The notes under the pieces are model-generated. The model was not told the origin of the DNA, searched no databases, and saw only the letters and a program-made list of their open reading frames with translations. A stretch of DNA of 64,000 nucleotides from Rhizobium jaguaris (GTDB taxonomy: Bacteria > Pseudomonadota > Alphaproteobacteria > Rhizobiales > Rhizobiaceae). The translations under genes and the position numbers were made by a program. How positions within the stretch are numbered: the first letter of the stretch is position 1; each line of letters opens with the position of its first letter. Shown here one piece after another: positions 34,197 to 43,999 of this stretch. The stretch is taken from NCBI RefSeq assembly GCF_003627755.1, contig NZ_CP032695.1, positions 186,001-250,000 of the forward strand, written 5' to 3'.

Positions 34197-35498
34197 TCAC
34201 CGGCTGGCCCGCTGATCGGCCATGCCGATGAAGGGATTGTAGCCAACAGCGGCGAGCACGGCCCATGCCGTCGCGGCGATGTGCGGCAGACGAAAGTACT
34301 TGAAATCGCCGGGTGCGGAATTGGGTCCGACCTGGAGCCCGGTCGAAAGCTCGTCCTTCACCGTTGCATAAACGAGGCCGTCTGGCGCCACTTGCGCAGA
34401 GATCGTAGCGAGCAACGGCTCGGCCTCGGCTGCCCGGCCGGCAAGACGAAAGACGAGCGCGGCCTGGGCGGTGCCTTCGAGCCAGATGCCGTCGCGATCG
34501 TCGTTGAAGTCGAAGCCGCCCTCGACACCATGATGGCGCGCCGTCCATTCCAGAACGCGTCCGGACCTGGCTGCATAGGACGGTACGGCAATGAGCGGCC
34601 ATAGTTCCGCGTCCAGACCCGACATATTCGTGTTCGGCGCATTGCTGCCAGGCATGCTGCCGATGAAAAAGCGCCCCTCCTTCTCGTCCCACATGGCGTC
34701 CAGAAAGAGGCGTGCATGCTCGCCAAGATGCTCCCAGTCGCGCTGGGGGTCGAGACGGGCGAGCCAGCGATCGGCGGCGTAAATATCGAGATTGTGTTCT
34801 GTGGACTTCCACGTCACGCGATCGGGTGCGGGTTCGTGCCCGAAAAAGCCGCCGAAATAGCCGGGATTTTGCGGGTCTGCCACGGCGGTTTGGATCCATT
34901 CCATGATCTTGCCGGCAGCGTCAAGGTAAGCCGGACGGTCCGTCTGCTCGTAGGCCGCGAGCAGCGCGAGCGCTGCCCAAGCCGTGCTGCCCGTCGCACT
35001 GCCCACCTGATATCCGTCTTCCTCCCAGGAGTTGGTGGTGGAATTCCAATAACCGGGCAGCAACATGCCCTCCTTGCCGGGCACAACGGGGCCAGAGCGG
35101 TAGGCATTTCGCAGCCGTCCGTCGTGATAATATCGATCTGTGTTCAGCGCGAGAACGAGCGCGTCAGCAACGCGTCCAGCTTCGGCCTTTCGGCCGCAGG
35201 CATAGAGCGCTATCGCCGCAAGTGCGTTGTCGTATGTGAAGCCGGTGTTTTCAAGTGTGGGATGCAGCCGTGAACCGCCATTCGCGGGCTCGAAGCTTCG
35301 GAAGATGAAGGGTTGTGCCGGATCGCCGCTCATATGAGCAATCAGCCCATCGCAGAGCCTTGAGGCGAGCTGTACGTCCCGTCCGCCGATTGCCGCCCCG
35401 GCGCTGATGGTCGAGAAAGCGACAATCATGACAACGGCCAAGAAGGTCCCGAACAGATCGACCACCGCTTTCTTTCTGACGCTGCGCAAAAAATGCAT
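34197..35498 (-). CDS. Secreted (alpha/alpha)6-type glycosidase-like protein of the beta-glucan operon
   Basis: A 433-residue protein with a signal peptide (KKAVVDLFGTFLAVVMIVAF, cleavage near residue 36) and repeated helical hairpins with motifs such as GFTYDNALAAIALY, GSATGSTAWAALALL and DRDGIWLEGTAQAALVF, the pattern of six-hairpin glycosidase folds. It starts 18 bases after the glucan synthase gene with AAGGGG upstream. A periplasmic glucan hydrolase or trimming enzyme, the counterpart of BcsZ in cellulose operons, is the natural inference. The precise family is not recognised. Confidence 0.7.
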   Translation of the reverse strand: MHFLRSVRKKAVVDLFGTFLAVVMIVAFSTISAGAAIGGRDVQLASRLCDGLIAHMSGDPAQPFIFRSFEPANGGSRLHPTLENTGFTYDNALAAIALYACGRKAEAGRVADALVLALNTDRYYHDGRLRNAYRSGPVVPGKEGMLLPGYWNSTTNSWEEDGYQVGSATGSTAWAALALLAAYEQTDRPAYLDAAGKIMEWIQTAVADPQNPGYFGGFFGHEPAPDRVTWKSTEHNLDIYAADRWLARLDPQRDWEHLGEHARLFLDAMWDEKEGRFFIGSMPGSNAPNTNMSGLDAELWPLIAVPSYAARSGRVLEWTARHHGVEGGFDFNDDRDGIWLEGTAQAALVFRLAGRAAEAEPLLATISAQVAPDGLVYATVKDELSTGLQVGPNSAPGDFKYFRLPHIAATAWAVLAAVGYNPFIGMADQRASR

Positions 35499-35516
35499 TT
35501 CAGCCCCTTCTCTTCG

Positions 35517-37481
35517 TCAGGACAAAGCGCGCGATAGGAGCATCCGCATCGATTTGCCAAGATCGCCCTTTTCGGCCACGTTGCCGGGCGCGGTTCTAAA
35601 CAGCAGCCGCAAGATCGCATCATGTTGCTCCGGCGTCGGAAATAGCGCAAACGGCGTGGCCGACGGCGCGGCGCTAGCGCCTGCCGAAACCCAGCCGACT
35701 TCGGGGATGAACAAGGCCTCGTCTCGAGAACCCACCGGGACCAATCGCGCAATGGCGGCGCCTTCCGTGGACAAGGCTGTTATCGTCACATCGGCAATCG
35801 TGTCGTCCGCCTTGTGTTTCGCGTCGAGACTGATCCCGATGGGCTCTTCCTGGCCGAGCCGGGGCAATTCGATGCAGCAAAGCAGGCTGGTGAAAGCGAT
35901 CACCATCGCAACTGCGGACCAGACGAGATTGAGGCATTCGCGCCCCGAAAATTCGACGGGCGCATCCCAGCCGTAAACCACCCGGATGACGGAGAGCGCC
36001 GACATCGCCGCGACGAAGCCGAAGAACAGCGCCGTCGGCCGGTGGACCCGGATCGCCGACCTGTCGCCGCCCTTTTCCGTCACCTTGAAGGGGCGGCCGA
36101 ACGGCTTGCGGATCGCCTGGAGAAGGGTGATCGTGATCGGCACGGCCGTCAGCGCATGGGTGACCTCGGTGAAGAGCGGCAGCGTACGCCTTTCGGAGAT
36201 CCACGTCGAATAGGCCCAGAACAGGAAAAGCGAGCTGAGGCCATATTTCATGAAGAGCAACTCATCAGCCTGCAGCGCGGGTATGCCGGTCAGCCAATAT
36301 ATGGAAGGCGCCAGCAGGAGGCAGAGAATGAACGGCTTGGACAGCCAGCAAAACAGGCCGTGCAAGTAGTGAAGCCGCTGCGTGAGCGTGAACTTTCCGC
36401 GCCAGAGCGGTCCATCGCGCAGGAGGCCGATCTGGATGGTGCCGAGACACCAGCGGGTCCTTTGCGTGATATATTCGGGAATGCCTTCGGCCGACAGCCC
36501 GACGCTCAGCTTCTCATTGAGCCAGCGGGTCACATAACCTCGCTCCATCAGGCGATAGGTCAGTAGCATGTCTTCCGAGAGCGCTTCATGTGGAAAGCCG
36601 CCGAGTTCATTGACCGCCGCCCGGCGGAGGACGAAACTGGTCCCGACACAGAATGCACATCCGGCCGCGTCCTTTGCCGGTTGGAACGTGTCGAAGAAGA
36701 CCCTTTGGTCATCGACGAAAGAGTGACGGATGCCAAGATTGTGCTGAATGGGATCGCTGTTGAAGTAAAATTGCGGCGTCTGGACAACAGCGACCTTGCC
36801 GTCCTTAAAGAGGCCGACGACGCGATTGAGGAAGTTCGCCTGAGGCGCGAAATCCGCATCGAGAACCATGATGAAATCGGAGACATCGGCGAGCATGTTG
36901 GTGTGACGCAGCGCGTTGTTGAGGTTGCCGGCCTTGGCGTGTTTGTTATCTGGGCGGGTCATGTAGTTGACCCCGACACGGTCGCAATATTGGCGAACCT
37001 CCGGCCGGCGCGTGTCGTCACAGACAAAGACCCGAAGCTGGCGATAATCCATCGCCTGCGCGGCGATGACGGATTTTTCCAGGATATTCAGCGGCTCATT
37101 GTAAGTGCAAATGAACACGTCGACGCTAGGAAGGTTTGTAGCCGCCCTTAGCTCCTGCTCGCTGCGGTCGGCCTGTTCAGTCCAATCCGTCCTCCGCAGC
37201 AAAATCAGCACCGAGCCCATGGCATAAAGCACTGAGACGGCTTCGAAGAGGAAATAGATATAGTTCCAGATCGTCTCTGCAGAAAGCTCGAAGGGCGGCA
37301 GGGTGTCAAGCGCGCGCCAAGAAATGTAGAGCCCGAGCGACAAAAGCATGAGCAGGCTGAAGGCGGCCCGCTCGACCATCCGCTTCGGATTGCCGAGCAT
37401 TGCGAAAAGGAGTGCACAGATCGCGATGAGAAGATCGAATGTCAGCACGCTGAAGATGTCGTCGTTGGAACTGAAGAACAT
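35517..37481 (-). CDS. bgsA: Processive beta-glucan synthase (CrdS/BgsA type, GT2)
   Basis: A 654-residue membrane glycosyltransferase of family 2. The catalytic D,D,D,QxxRW pattern is complete: CDD (155-156), DAD (208-210), SED (303-304) and QRTRW (340-344). Membrane spans lie at about 12-30, 40-58 and 75-97 and in a cluster after residue 360; the C-terminal ~120 residues are cytoplasmic and do not show a PilZ RxxxR motif. Size and layout match curdlan synthase CrdS and rhizobial mixed-linkage glucan synthase BgsA; the membrane-fusion gene directly upstream favours BgsA. ATG 37481 has AAGGAAGGG upstream. In the rhizobial system synthesis is activated by cyclic di-GMP. Confidence 0.85.
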   Translation of the reverse strand: MFFSSNDDIFSVLTFDLLIAICALLFAMLGNPKRMVERAAFSLLMLLSLGLYISWRALDTLPPFELSAETIWNYIYFLFEAVSVLYAMGSVLILLRRTDWTEQADRSEQELRAATNLPSVDVFICTYNEPLNILEKSVIAAQAMDYRQLRVFVCDDTRRPEVRQYCDRVGVNYMTRPDNKHAKAGNLNNALRHTNMLADVSDFIMVLDADFAPQANFLNRVVGLFKDGKVAVVQTPQFYFNSDPIQHNLGIRHSFVDDQRVFFDTFQPAKDAAGCAFCVGTSFVLRRAAVNELGGFPHEALSEDMLLTYRLMERGYVTRWLNEKLSVGLSAEGIPEYITQRTRWCLGTIQIGLLRDGPLWRGKFTLTQRLHYLHGLFCWLSKPFILCLLLAPSIYWLTGIPALQADELLFMKYGLSSLFLFWAYSTWISERRTLPLFTEVTHALTAVPITITLLQAIRKPFGRPFKVTEKGGDRSAIRVHRPTALFFGFVAAMSALSVIRVVYGWDAPVEFSGRECLNLVWSAVAMVIAFTSLLCCIELPRLGQEEPIGISLDAKHKADDTIADVTITALSTEGAAIARLVPVGSRDEALFIPEVGWVSAGASAAPSATPFALFPTPEQHDAILRLLFRTAPGNVAEKGDLGKSMRMLLSRALS

Positions 37482-37626
37482 GATCCCTTCCTTCGTTACT
37501 TTGGCGCGACGACCAGCCCCTGCATGTCTTTCGACAGCGCATGGCGGCTCATTGAGCAAGATCGGCGTCAGCTACGACTCGTCAATTGGTAAGTGAATAC
37601 TCTCCGTTACTGCACGATCGCCAGCG

Positions 37627-39099
37627 TCAGCTCTTGGCCGGGAGAATGCCCATCCTCTCGTTCAGCAGGTCGACAGCGTGTGCATCGGCTCGGTACGGCC
37701 GGAGAGCCGGCATCTCATCTGGGGCTGAGATGTCGCGAGGGCCTTTCATGCCGCGACCGATGCCTTTCGCCGTGCCGAGCCGCACGGCGGATCGCTGCAC
37801 AAGTCCGCTCAGCTCTGTTTTGGCGGCAGGCCATTGCGCCGCCGATGCCTGTGCAATGCCGATAAGGGATGTCGATGCCTCGCGCACATATTCCTGCGTC
37901 TTCTGCAGCCACTGCTCGGGCATAGTCACATCCACCCATGTTCCGACGGAGCAGAATTGGCTGTCGCGAAACACTGCCTGATCCGGCTCGGTCAGCCGGA
38001 TATAGACATATAGCTCGCGGCGCTCCGTCGGCGGGAACGGCACGGCATAATCCAAGTCGACCCTGTCCGTCGTGCGGGGGACCAACCTTGTGATTGTCCC
38101 GTCCGCCACCCGCGCCCAGCCGTCGGCGCTGACTTGAACCTTCGAACCGACAGCAAGCGCCTGAGCTTGCCGTTCGGAGAAAATCGCCACCACGAAAGCA
38201 TCGCGGCAGTCGAGCATCTCCGCCAGCGTGTCGCCGGCAGTGACCTCACGCCCCGATGCGGCTACCGGCTTGTAGAGCTGGCTCGTCTGGGGGATGTGGA
38301 GATCGGCGCGGGCAAGCCTTTGGACGCGCTCGCCCTCTGTAGCCACGAGGGAACTTAACTCGGCTTCCTTCGAGCGCATTGTGGCGATCTGCATCTTAAT
38401 CTGCAGCAGATCGGCCTTGCGGGTGCGGATTTCCTGCTGAAGATTTTGAAGCGACTGCAGGTCGGCGCCCACATAGATGCCTTCGCGCGCGAAGTCGACT
38501 TCCGCCTTAAGCTTGGCGACCGAGAGCCCGGCTGCCTCAAGCTTTGCATCCTCCAGGCGGAGGGTGTCGGCAACCTCGTCCTGGGTGCCTGCGGCTATGC
38601 CCTTAGCCATGAGTTTGAGCTTGCGCGCCGCTTCTGCCTTTGCGATGCGGGACGAATAGGTCACCATCTCCAAAGCCGCCTCCGCCGCCTTGAGATCGGC
38701 ATTAGTCCTGGCCAGCAGTGCTGCTTGCTGGCCCGCCAGGTCGTTTTCGAAATCCTTGATGCGCTGTGCATAGTCCGCGACGATGCCGTTCTTCTGCGCC
38801 AGCTCGTCGTGCAGCGCCACAAGCTGGACCTTCAGGCCGATCAAGGTGGAATTGTCGACTCGATCATTCTCCACGATGATCTGGTCAGCCGAGCCAAGCG
38901 ACATGACCTTGCCGCTGATCGGCGTCGTCAACGGCACGAGTGGCGCGTTTATGACAGCGCGGCTCGATGTCGAGGTGAAGAAGGGTGGAAACGCAGACGA
39001 GGCAAATACTGTTCCGATGACGCCAAGTACAGCATAGGACGCTAATCTAACAGAAGCGCCATTGTTTTGGCTATTTTTGCTTTTGAGAAAGGAAAACAT
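37627..39099 (-). CDS. bgsB: Membrane-fusion (HlyD-like) protein of the beta-glucan locus
   Basis: A 490-residue periplasmic adaptor anchored by one N-terminal span (ASYAVLGVIGTVFASSAFPP). It then shows half a lipoyl-like motif (PLTTPISGKVMSLGSADQII), a long coiled coil (about 100-290) and the second lipoyl half (YKPVAASGREVTAGDTLAEM). Such proteins guide the polymer from the inner-membrane synthase across the periplasm. ATG 39099 with AAAGGA is preferred over ATG 39153. It is the first gene of the three-gene operon; 145 bases separate it from the synthase. Confidence 0.8.
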   Translation of the reverse strand: MFSFLKSKNSQNNGASVRLASYAVLGVIGTVFASSAFPPFFTSTSSRAVINAPLVPLTTPISGKVMSLGSADQIIVENDRVDNSTLIGLKVQLVALHDELAQKNGIVADYAQRIKDFENDLAGQQAALLARTNADLKAAEAALEMVTYSSRIAKAEAARKLKLMAKGIAAGTQDEVADTLRLEDAKLEAAGLSVAKLKAEVDFAREGIYVGADLQSLQNLQQEIRTRKADLLQIKMQIATMRSKEAELSSLVATEGERVQRLARADLHIPQTSQLYKPVAASGREVTAGDTLAEMLDCRDAFVVAIFSERQAQALAVGSKVQVSADGWARVADGTITRLVPRTTDRVDLDYAVPFPPTERRELYVYIRLTEPDQAVFRDSQFCSVGTWVDVTMPEQWLQKTQEYVREASTSLIGIAQASAAQWPAAKTELSGLVQRSAVRLGTAKGIGRGMKGPRDISAPDEMPALRPYRADAHAVDLLNERMGILPAKS

Positions 39100-39539
39100 A
39101 GCTACAGTTCCTTTAATGAAGCTGCCTATATTCTTCCTCCCGAAAGAATGCATGGATCGTTACATGATTTGTTGTGCGCTGCAACATCCTTAAAATTGTG
39201 CTAACGCGATGGGCCGCAAGTGCTCAAGAATTACTCAGGAGATTTTGGAAGCAGTCCTCGGAACGAGATCAGAATTTCCTTCTATCTTGCTGTAAAGGCG
39301 GCAATCATGGTCGCTGCGGCGGAATTCTAAACGAACGCACAAAACGGAGGCATATGCCGTCAGCGGCGCTGCCCGATGTCTGAAATGCTACTGCCTGCAT
39401 GATGCGTTGCAACCATTGCGATATTGTTTTTACGAAAATACTACCAAATATACTACTCAAGGAACCGAGGATCATCATAAAGAGGTAGATGCAGGGCTCG
39501 ATCCAATGCGGATTGCTGAACGGATTCATCCCGAACAAC
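39100..39539 (-). other. Intergenic region between LysR gene and glucan operon
   Basis: 440 bases that must contain the glucan operon promoter. A minus-strand frame at 39305-39547 (80 residues, beginning MRELFGMNPFSNPHWIEP) has a hydrophobic stretch YLFMMILGSLSSIFGSIF but no ribosome site, and its second half has poor codon use. It could be a small membrane protein or a decayed gene. Nothing else stands out. Confidence 0.35.
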
Positions 39540-40448
39540 TCACGCATTGGTGCCCGGCAGACTGAATGCCTGCTGGAAGTAACGTCTGAAGGCCAGCATC
39601 GGCTGACTGAATTCGACATTGGCTCGCCAGGCCAGCCCCACATCCATGGGCGGGACCGGGTCCTGGATATTCACGGTCTCGATGCGCCGCCCTTCGAGCG
39701 ACCAGGGGCGGTGCACCATGTCCGAAAGGATGGCGACGCCGAGACCATTCGCTACCATCGACCGCACAGCTTCGATCGAGCTGGTCCTCAAAAGCACCTT
39801 CGGCTGATAAGGGCTTCGGCTCCAGTATCGCAGCGACGAGTGGGCCGCCTCATCGACCGTCAGCATGATGTAGGGCTCTTCGGCGATTTCACGCAGGCCT
39901 ATACCGTCGCGGTGCTGCAGGTCGTGGCCTGCTGGAAGCCAGAGACGCCGGACCGAGCTCAGGAGTGTTTCGGTGGTCAGCATCGGATTGAGGATGTTCG
40001 ATGTCAGCAGCACTGATATATCGTAGCGGTTGGTGAGCAAGCCTTCCTCGATCGACTCTCGATTTACCTCGTAGAGCTGAATTTTCAGTTTCGGGTAGAG
40101 GCGACGGATACGTTCGATGTGAAGCGGCAGGAAATAGCCGATGACGGTATAGGTCGCGGCGACGACGAGCTCTCCGTCGATATCGCTGCTGACGAGATTG
40201 AGATGGGTCGCTTCATCGACCTTGGCCAGAATTTCATAGGCATGCGACAGAAATTGCCGACCGGCCGTGGTCAGGTCCATTCCCTGTGGCGTGCGGTTGA
40301 ATAGAGACACTCCGACTGTCAGTTCGAGATCCTTGATCGCTGCGGTAACGGCGGACTGCGAGATCGACAGGCTGACGGCCGCATGCGAGATCTGCCCATA
40401 TTCGGCCGTTGCAACGAAGTAGCGAAGCTGCCGCAGACTGAGGCTCAT
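39540..40448 (-). CDS. LysR-family transcriptional regulator
   Basis: A 302-residue LysR-type regulator. The N-terminal winged helix reads LRQLRYFVATAEYGQISHAA then SISQSAVTAAIKDLE, followed by the linker helix and a periplasmic-binding-like effector domain. It is divergent from the PxpABC-type operon with 240 bases between, the classical arrangement for a LysR protein that controls its neighbour and itself. It probably senses the lactam or a breakdown product. Confidence 0.9.
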   Translation of the reverse strand: MSLSLRQLRYFVATAEYGQISHAAVSLSISQSAVTAAIKDLELTVGVSLFNRTPQGMDLTTAGRQFLSHAYEILAKVDEATHLNLVSSDIDGELVVAATYTVIGYFLPLHIERIRRLYPKLKIQLYEVNRESIEEGLLTNRYDISVLLTSNILNPMLTTETLLSSVRRLWLPAGHDLQHRDGIGLREIAEEPYIMLTVDEAAHSSLRYWSRSPYQPKVLLRTSSIEAVRSMVANGLGVAILSDMVHRPWSLEGRRIETVNIQDPVPPMDVGLAWRANVEFSQPMLAFRRYFQQAFSLPGTNA

Positions 40449-40688
40449 GGTCTCATCCTATCTGTTTATCTGAAAACCATTATATCGATTCCGATTTCGT
40501 GGATCTAAAACGAGCCAATTTTCGATTTATTTTTATGCAATCTATCTATCCTATTGATATAAATTAGTATTACGTGGCGTCATTTTAAGCGATGATATTA
40601 ATTTATCAGATATTGATGCTTTGAAAATTGTATTTTTCAAGGGAGGCCTTTCCCTCTAGCGTCCTCATCAACAGTCTGGTCAGGACGC
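40449..40688. promoter_or_regulatory. Divergent control region, LysR gene / PxpA operon
   Basis: 240 strongly AT-rich bases between divergent genes. TATC-N5-GATA around 40545-40560 fits the T-N11-A pattern of LysR boxes. TTGAAAA (40621-40627) and TTTTCAA (40634-40640) form a perfect 7-bp inverted repeat 48 bases before the pxpA start. Which of these is bound is unknown. Confidence 0.45.
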
Positions 40689-41513
40689 ATGTGTGAGGGA
40701 ATACACTTGAAGGAAGCTGTCGACATCAATTGCGACATGGGGGAGGCCTTCGGCCGATGGCGGATCGGTGACGCACATGACGAGGAGCTCATCTCGCTCA
40801 TCAGTTCGGCCAATATCGCCACCGGTTTTCATGCCGGCGATCCCAATCTGATGGATGAGACTGTGCGGATCGCGGCCGCTCACGGGGTCGGAGTCGGGGC
40901 TCATCCCGGCTATAACGATCTCCAGGGCTTCGGGCGGCGCAAGATCAATGGCACCAGCCGCGAGATCATCAACGATCTGATCTACCAGGTCGGTGCGCTG
41001 CGGGAGTTCGCCAGACGCCATGGCGTGCCCGTCCAACACGTGAAACCACATGGCGCCCTCTACATGGAACTGGCGGCGAACACGGACCTTTCGCAGATAT
41101 TCATACAATATATGCGCACGGCGGCGCCGAACATGTTCGTTTTCTGCATGGACGGTTCGGCGACCTGCCTCGCCGCGCAGGAGGCCGGCCAGCCGATCGT
41201 GCGCGAGTTCTATGCCGATCGTGACTACGGCGATACGGGATGGATCGTCTTTACCAGGGATGCGGGTCGTCCCGATCCCAAGGCGATCGCTCGCAAGGTG
41301 ATCAGGGCTTGCACCGAAGGCCTCGTGCGCACCGTCAATGGTACTGATATTCCGATCGTCTTCGATTCCATCTGCTTTCATTCCGATACTTTGGGCGCGC
41401 TCGATATCGTGCGCCACATGCGTGAGGCCCTCGTTGCCGAGGGCATAAAAGTTGCACCCGTTTCACAAATTTTGAACAGTGACGCAGCGCGGAGGTCCCA
41501 TGAGCAAGCTTGA
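40689..41513 (+). CDS. pxpA: LamB/YcsF protein, 5-oxoprolinase subunit A type
   Basis: A 274-residue LamB/YcsF-family protein. Conserved stretches are [30 protein letters not shown] and KPHGALY. In PxpA the protein hydrolyses a lactam together with PxpB and PxpC. ATG 40689 has CAGGA upstream; TTG 40707, giving [10 protein letters not shown] with GAGGGA before it, matches the usual family N-terminus and is a serious alternative. It is the first gene of a five-gene overlapping operon. Confidence 0.88.
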   Translation: MCEGIHLKEAVDINCDMGEAFGRWRIGDAHDEELISLISSANIATGFHAGDPNLMDETVRIAAAHGVGVGAHPGYNDLQGFGRRKINGTSREIINDLIYQVGALREFARRHGVPVQHVKPHGALYMELAANTDLSQIFIQYMRTAAPNMFVFCMDGSATCLAAQEAGQPIVREFYADRDYGDTGWIVFTRDAGRPDPKAIARKVIRACTEGLVRTVNGTDIPIVFDSICFHSDTLGALDIVRHMREALVAEGIKVAPVSQILNSDAARRSHEQA

Positions 41514-41742
41514 GATCAGATCACCCCTTCCGGGAACCTTCTACAGAGCCTCCTCTCCGGACACGCCGCCCTTCAAGACCGAGGGCGATATCGTCACTGC
41601 AACCGATACTATCGGCCTTATCGAGGTCATGAAAACCTTTCAGCAGATCCCGGCCGGGCTTGACGGCAAGAACATCACGTTCCTCGTCGAGAACGAAGAG
41701 CCTGTAATGGCTGGCCAGATCATCGCGGAGGTGGATCCATGA
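41500..41742 (+). CDS. Biotin carboxyl carrier protein (AccB-like, short)
   Basis: An 80-residue biotinyl domain protein. EVMKTFQ holds the biotinylated Lys45, and the fold shows the [13 protein letters not shown] opening and the hairpin around AGLDGK. It lacks the Pro/Ala-rich N-terminal region of the fatty-acid AccB. ATG 41500 has GGAGG five bases upstream and overlaps the pxpA stop by 14 bases. It hands carboxybiotin from the carboxylase next door to a partner, presumably the PxpC-type subunit. Confidence 0.9.
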   Translation: MSKLEIRSPLPGTFYRASSPDTPPFKTEGDIVTATDTIGLIEVMKTFQQIPAGLDGKNITFLVENEEPVMAGQIIAEVDP

Positions 41743-43124
41743 CGATCCGCTCGGTCCTGGTTGCCAACCGCGGCGAGATCGCCGTCAGGATCATAAAGGC
41801 TGCCAAAGCGCTCGGCATTCGCACCGTGCAGGTCCATAGCGCGGCAGATTCCGAGATGCTCGCGGTGAAGCTGGCCGACGAGGCGATCAATATCGGCTCG
41901 CCGGCTCCGAAGAAATCCTACCTGAACATCGAAGCCATCGTCTCGGCGGCGCGTTTGGCCGGCGTTGATGCCGTTCACCCGGGATATGGATTTCTGTCTG
42001 AAAACGGAGATTTTGCCGATGCCGTCGAGGCAGCAGGCATGATTTTCATCGGGCCGAGCGGCGAGGCCATCCGATTGCTCGGCGACAAGGTGGCGGCGCG
42101 GGCGATTGCCGCACGCGCCGGCGTGCCGACCGTGCCGGGAAGCGACGGCCGCGTAGCCGACATCGGGGCTGCCGAGGTGGTTGCCGAGCGCACCGGTTTT
42201 CCGGTCATGATCAAGGCTGCAGCCGGCGGCGGTGGACGTGGCATTCGCATCGTTCAGTCGCTCGCCGAACTCAGGGAGCAATTTCCGCTCGCCTCGGCGG
42301 AGGCGGCTGCGGCTTTCGGCGATGGCGGCCTTTATATGGAGAAGGTCATCCCCCGCGCCCGTCATATCGAGGTGCAGATCTTCGGTGACGGGCAGAACTA
42401 CGTGCATTGTTTCGAGCGTGAGTGCTCGCTGCAGCGTCGCCGCCAGAAGGTTTGGGAGGAAGCGCAGGCCTTCCTGCTGCCCGATAACGTGCGGCAGCGC
42501 CTCTGCGCCAGCGCGGTAGCACTTGCCGCTGAAGTCGGTTATCGCGGAGCAGGCACGGTCGAGTATCTCTACGACGAAGATGGCCGGCAGTTCTATTTCA
42601 TCGAAGTGAATACCCGCATCCAGGTCGAACACCCGGTGACGGAGATGACTACCGGCATCGATCTGGTGCAGGAAATGTTCAAGGTGGCGGGTGGCGCTGC
42701 CTTGTCGCTGTCGCAGTCCGATATTCGGGTGCATGGTCATGCCATCGAGTGCCGGATCAATGCCGAGGACCCGGCCAAGAGCTTCCTGCCGGCGCCGGGC
42801 ACCGTGACGCGGCTTTCGATTCCAGAAGGTGACGGCATCCGTTTCGATACGATGCTTTATGCCGGTTATACCGTGCCGCCCTTCTACGACTCCCTGCTCG
42901 GCAAGCTCATCGTCTGGGCCGAGGATCGCAATGCCTGCCTCGACAGGCTGGCTGCTGCCCTTTCCAAGCTGACGATCGAAGGCTTGCCGACGACGATACC
43001 TCTGCACCTTGCGCTTGCTCGCGACCCATCGGTGCGCAAGGGGACATTCCATACGCGTTTTCTCGAATCCTGGCTGGAGACCGATTTTTCCACGGTTGAC
43101 GGCACATCAGCGGAGGTTGCCTGA
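41739..43124 (+). CDS. Biotin carboxylase (AccC-like)
   Basis: A 461-residue ATP-grasp biotin carboxylase. VLVANRGEIAVRIIKAAKAL at the N-terminus, MIKAAAGGGGRGIRIV (ATP-binding glycine loop), FIEVNTRIQVEHPVTEM (active site) and the C-terminal domain are complete. It overlaps the carrier-protein gene (ATGA) and the pxpB gene (TGATG). Being embedded among pxp genes, it is a dedicated copy and not the housekeeping AccC. Confidence 0.93.
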   Translation: MTIRSVLVANRGEIAVRIIKAAKALGIRTVQVHSAADSEMLAVKLADEAINIGSPAPKKSYLNIEAIVSAARLAGVDAVHPGYGFLSENGDFADAVEAAGMIFIGPSGEAIRLLGDKVAARAIAARAGVPTVPGSDGRVADIGAAEVVAERTGFPVMIKAAAGGGGRGIRIVQSLAELREQFPLASAEAAAAFGDGGLYMEKVIPRARHIEVQIFGDGQNYVHCFERECSLQRRRQKVWEEAQAFLLPDNVRQRLCASAVALAAEVGYRGAGTVEYLYDEDGRQFYFIEVNTRIQVEHPVTEMTTGIDLVQEMFKVAGGAALSLSQSDIRVHGHAIECRINAEDPAKSFLPAPGTVTRLSIPEGDGIRFDTMLYAGYTVPPFYDSLLGKLIVWAEDRNACLDRLAAALSKLTIEGLPTTIPLHLALARDPSVRKGTFHTRFLESWLETDFSTVDGTSAEVA

Positions 43125-43999
43125 TGCCAGCTCGCTTTACATTCGGAGGTGACGAGCATCTCTTCGTCGAATGCAGCGACGAGATGTCTCTCGAAGCCTT
43201 CTTCAAGAGCCTGTCGATGGCCAAAGGAGTCCGCGAGAGCGCCATCAGGGGCATCACCGAAATCTGCCCTGCCAATGCCTCCTTCCAGATCAAGTTCGAT
43301 CCGGATCTGATCAAGCCGGACGATCTCTTGCGCGAGGTCAAGGCAATCGAGGGAGCAGCCGAAAAGGCGGAACCGGTCATGACGACCCGTATCGTCGAAA
43401 TCCCGGTCTTCTACAACGACCCATGGACGCATGAGACGCTGATGCGCTTTCGCGAGCGGCATCAGGAGCCGACAGGCACGGATCTCGACTATGCCGCCAG
43501 GATCAACGGCTATGACGCGGTGAAGGATTTTATCTCGGCCCATGCCGGCTCGCCATGGTTCGTCTCCATGGTCGGCTTCGTCGCTGGCCTGCCCTTTATG
43601 TACCAGATGGTCGAGCGGCAGCGGCAGATCGAGGTACCGAAATATCTGCGCCCGCGCACTGATACGCCGCGGTTGACGGTCGGCCATGGCGGCTGCTTCG
43701 GCTGCATCTATTCGGTGCGTGGGGCAGGCGGCTATCAGATGTTCGGCATCACGCCGATGCCGATCTTCGATCCCACGCAATCGACGAGCTACCTCCGTGA
43801 TTTCATGGTGTTCTTCCGTCCCGGCGACATCGTGAAGTTCCGGCCGATCGATCGTGACGGCTACGATCAGGCGGTCGAGGATGTTGACAAGGGACGCTTT
43901 GCTCCACCGATCTACGAGGTCAGTTTCGATCTCCGGCAATACCAGGCCGATATCGACGGCTACAACGCCAAGCTGGAGGGCGCGCTGCATGGCCATTAA
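43124..43999 (+). CDS. pxpB: KipI-type 5-oxoprolinase subunit B
   Basis: A 291-residue PxpB/KipI (allophanate hydrolase subunit 1) family protein. It shows PVFYNDPWT, GFVAGLPFMYQM (usually GF-PGF-Y), PRLTVGHGGCFGCIYSVRG and the ending DIVKFRPI. It is longer than the approximately 220-residue classical KipI, with extra residues at both ends. It overlaps the carboxylase gene by one base and the pxpC gene by eleven. Confidence 0.85.
   Translation: MPARFTFGGDEHLFVECSDEMSLEAFFKSLSMAKGVRESAIRGITEICPANASFQIKFDPDLIKPDDLLREVKAIEGAAEKAEPVMTTRIVEIPVFYNDPWTHETLMRFRERHQEPTGTDLDYAARINGYDAVKDFISAHAGSPWFVSMVGFVAGLPFMYQMVERQRQIEVPKYLRPRTDTPRLTVGHGGCFGCIYSVRGAGGYQMFGITPMPIFDPTQSTSYLRDFMVFFRPGDIVKFRPIDRDGYDQAVEDVDKGRFAPPIYEVSFDLRQYQADIDGYNAKLEGALHGH

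Noticed and set aside
33838..34899. A 353-codon minus-strand frame across the IS remnant and glucan hydrolase gene
   Set aside because: It is out of frame with the hydrolase, which has a signal peptide and ribosome site; the 3' part only contains one of the three transposase-remnant frames.
39305..39547. An 80-residue minus-strand frame with a hydrophobic stretch
   Set aside because: It has no ribosome site, it overlaps the LysR stop, and the second half has atypical codons; not enough for a gene call, so it is described in the intergenic entry only.
41739..43124. Housekeeping acetyl-CoA carboxylase AccC
   Set aside because: It is locked by overlaps into a pxpABC operon and the carrier protein is a short domain unlike fatty-acid AccB.
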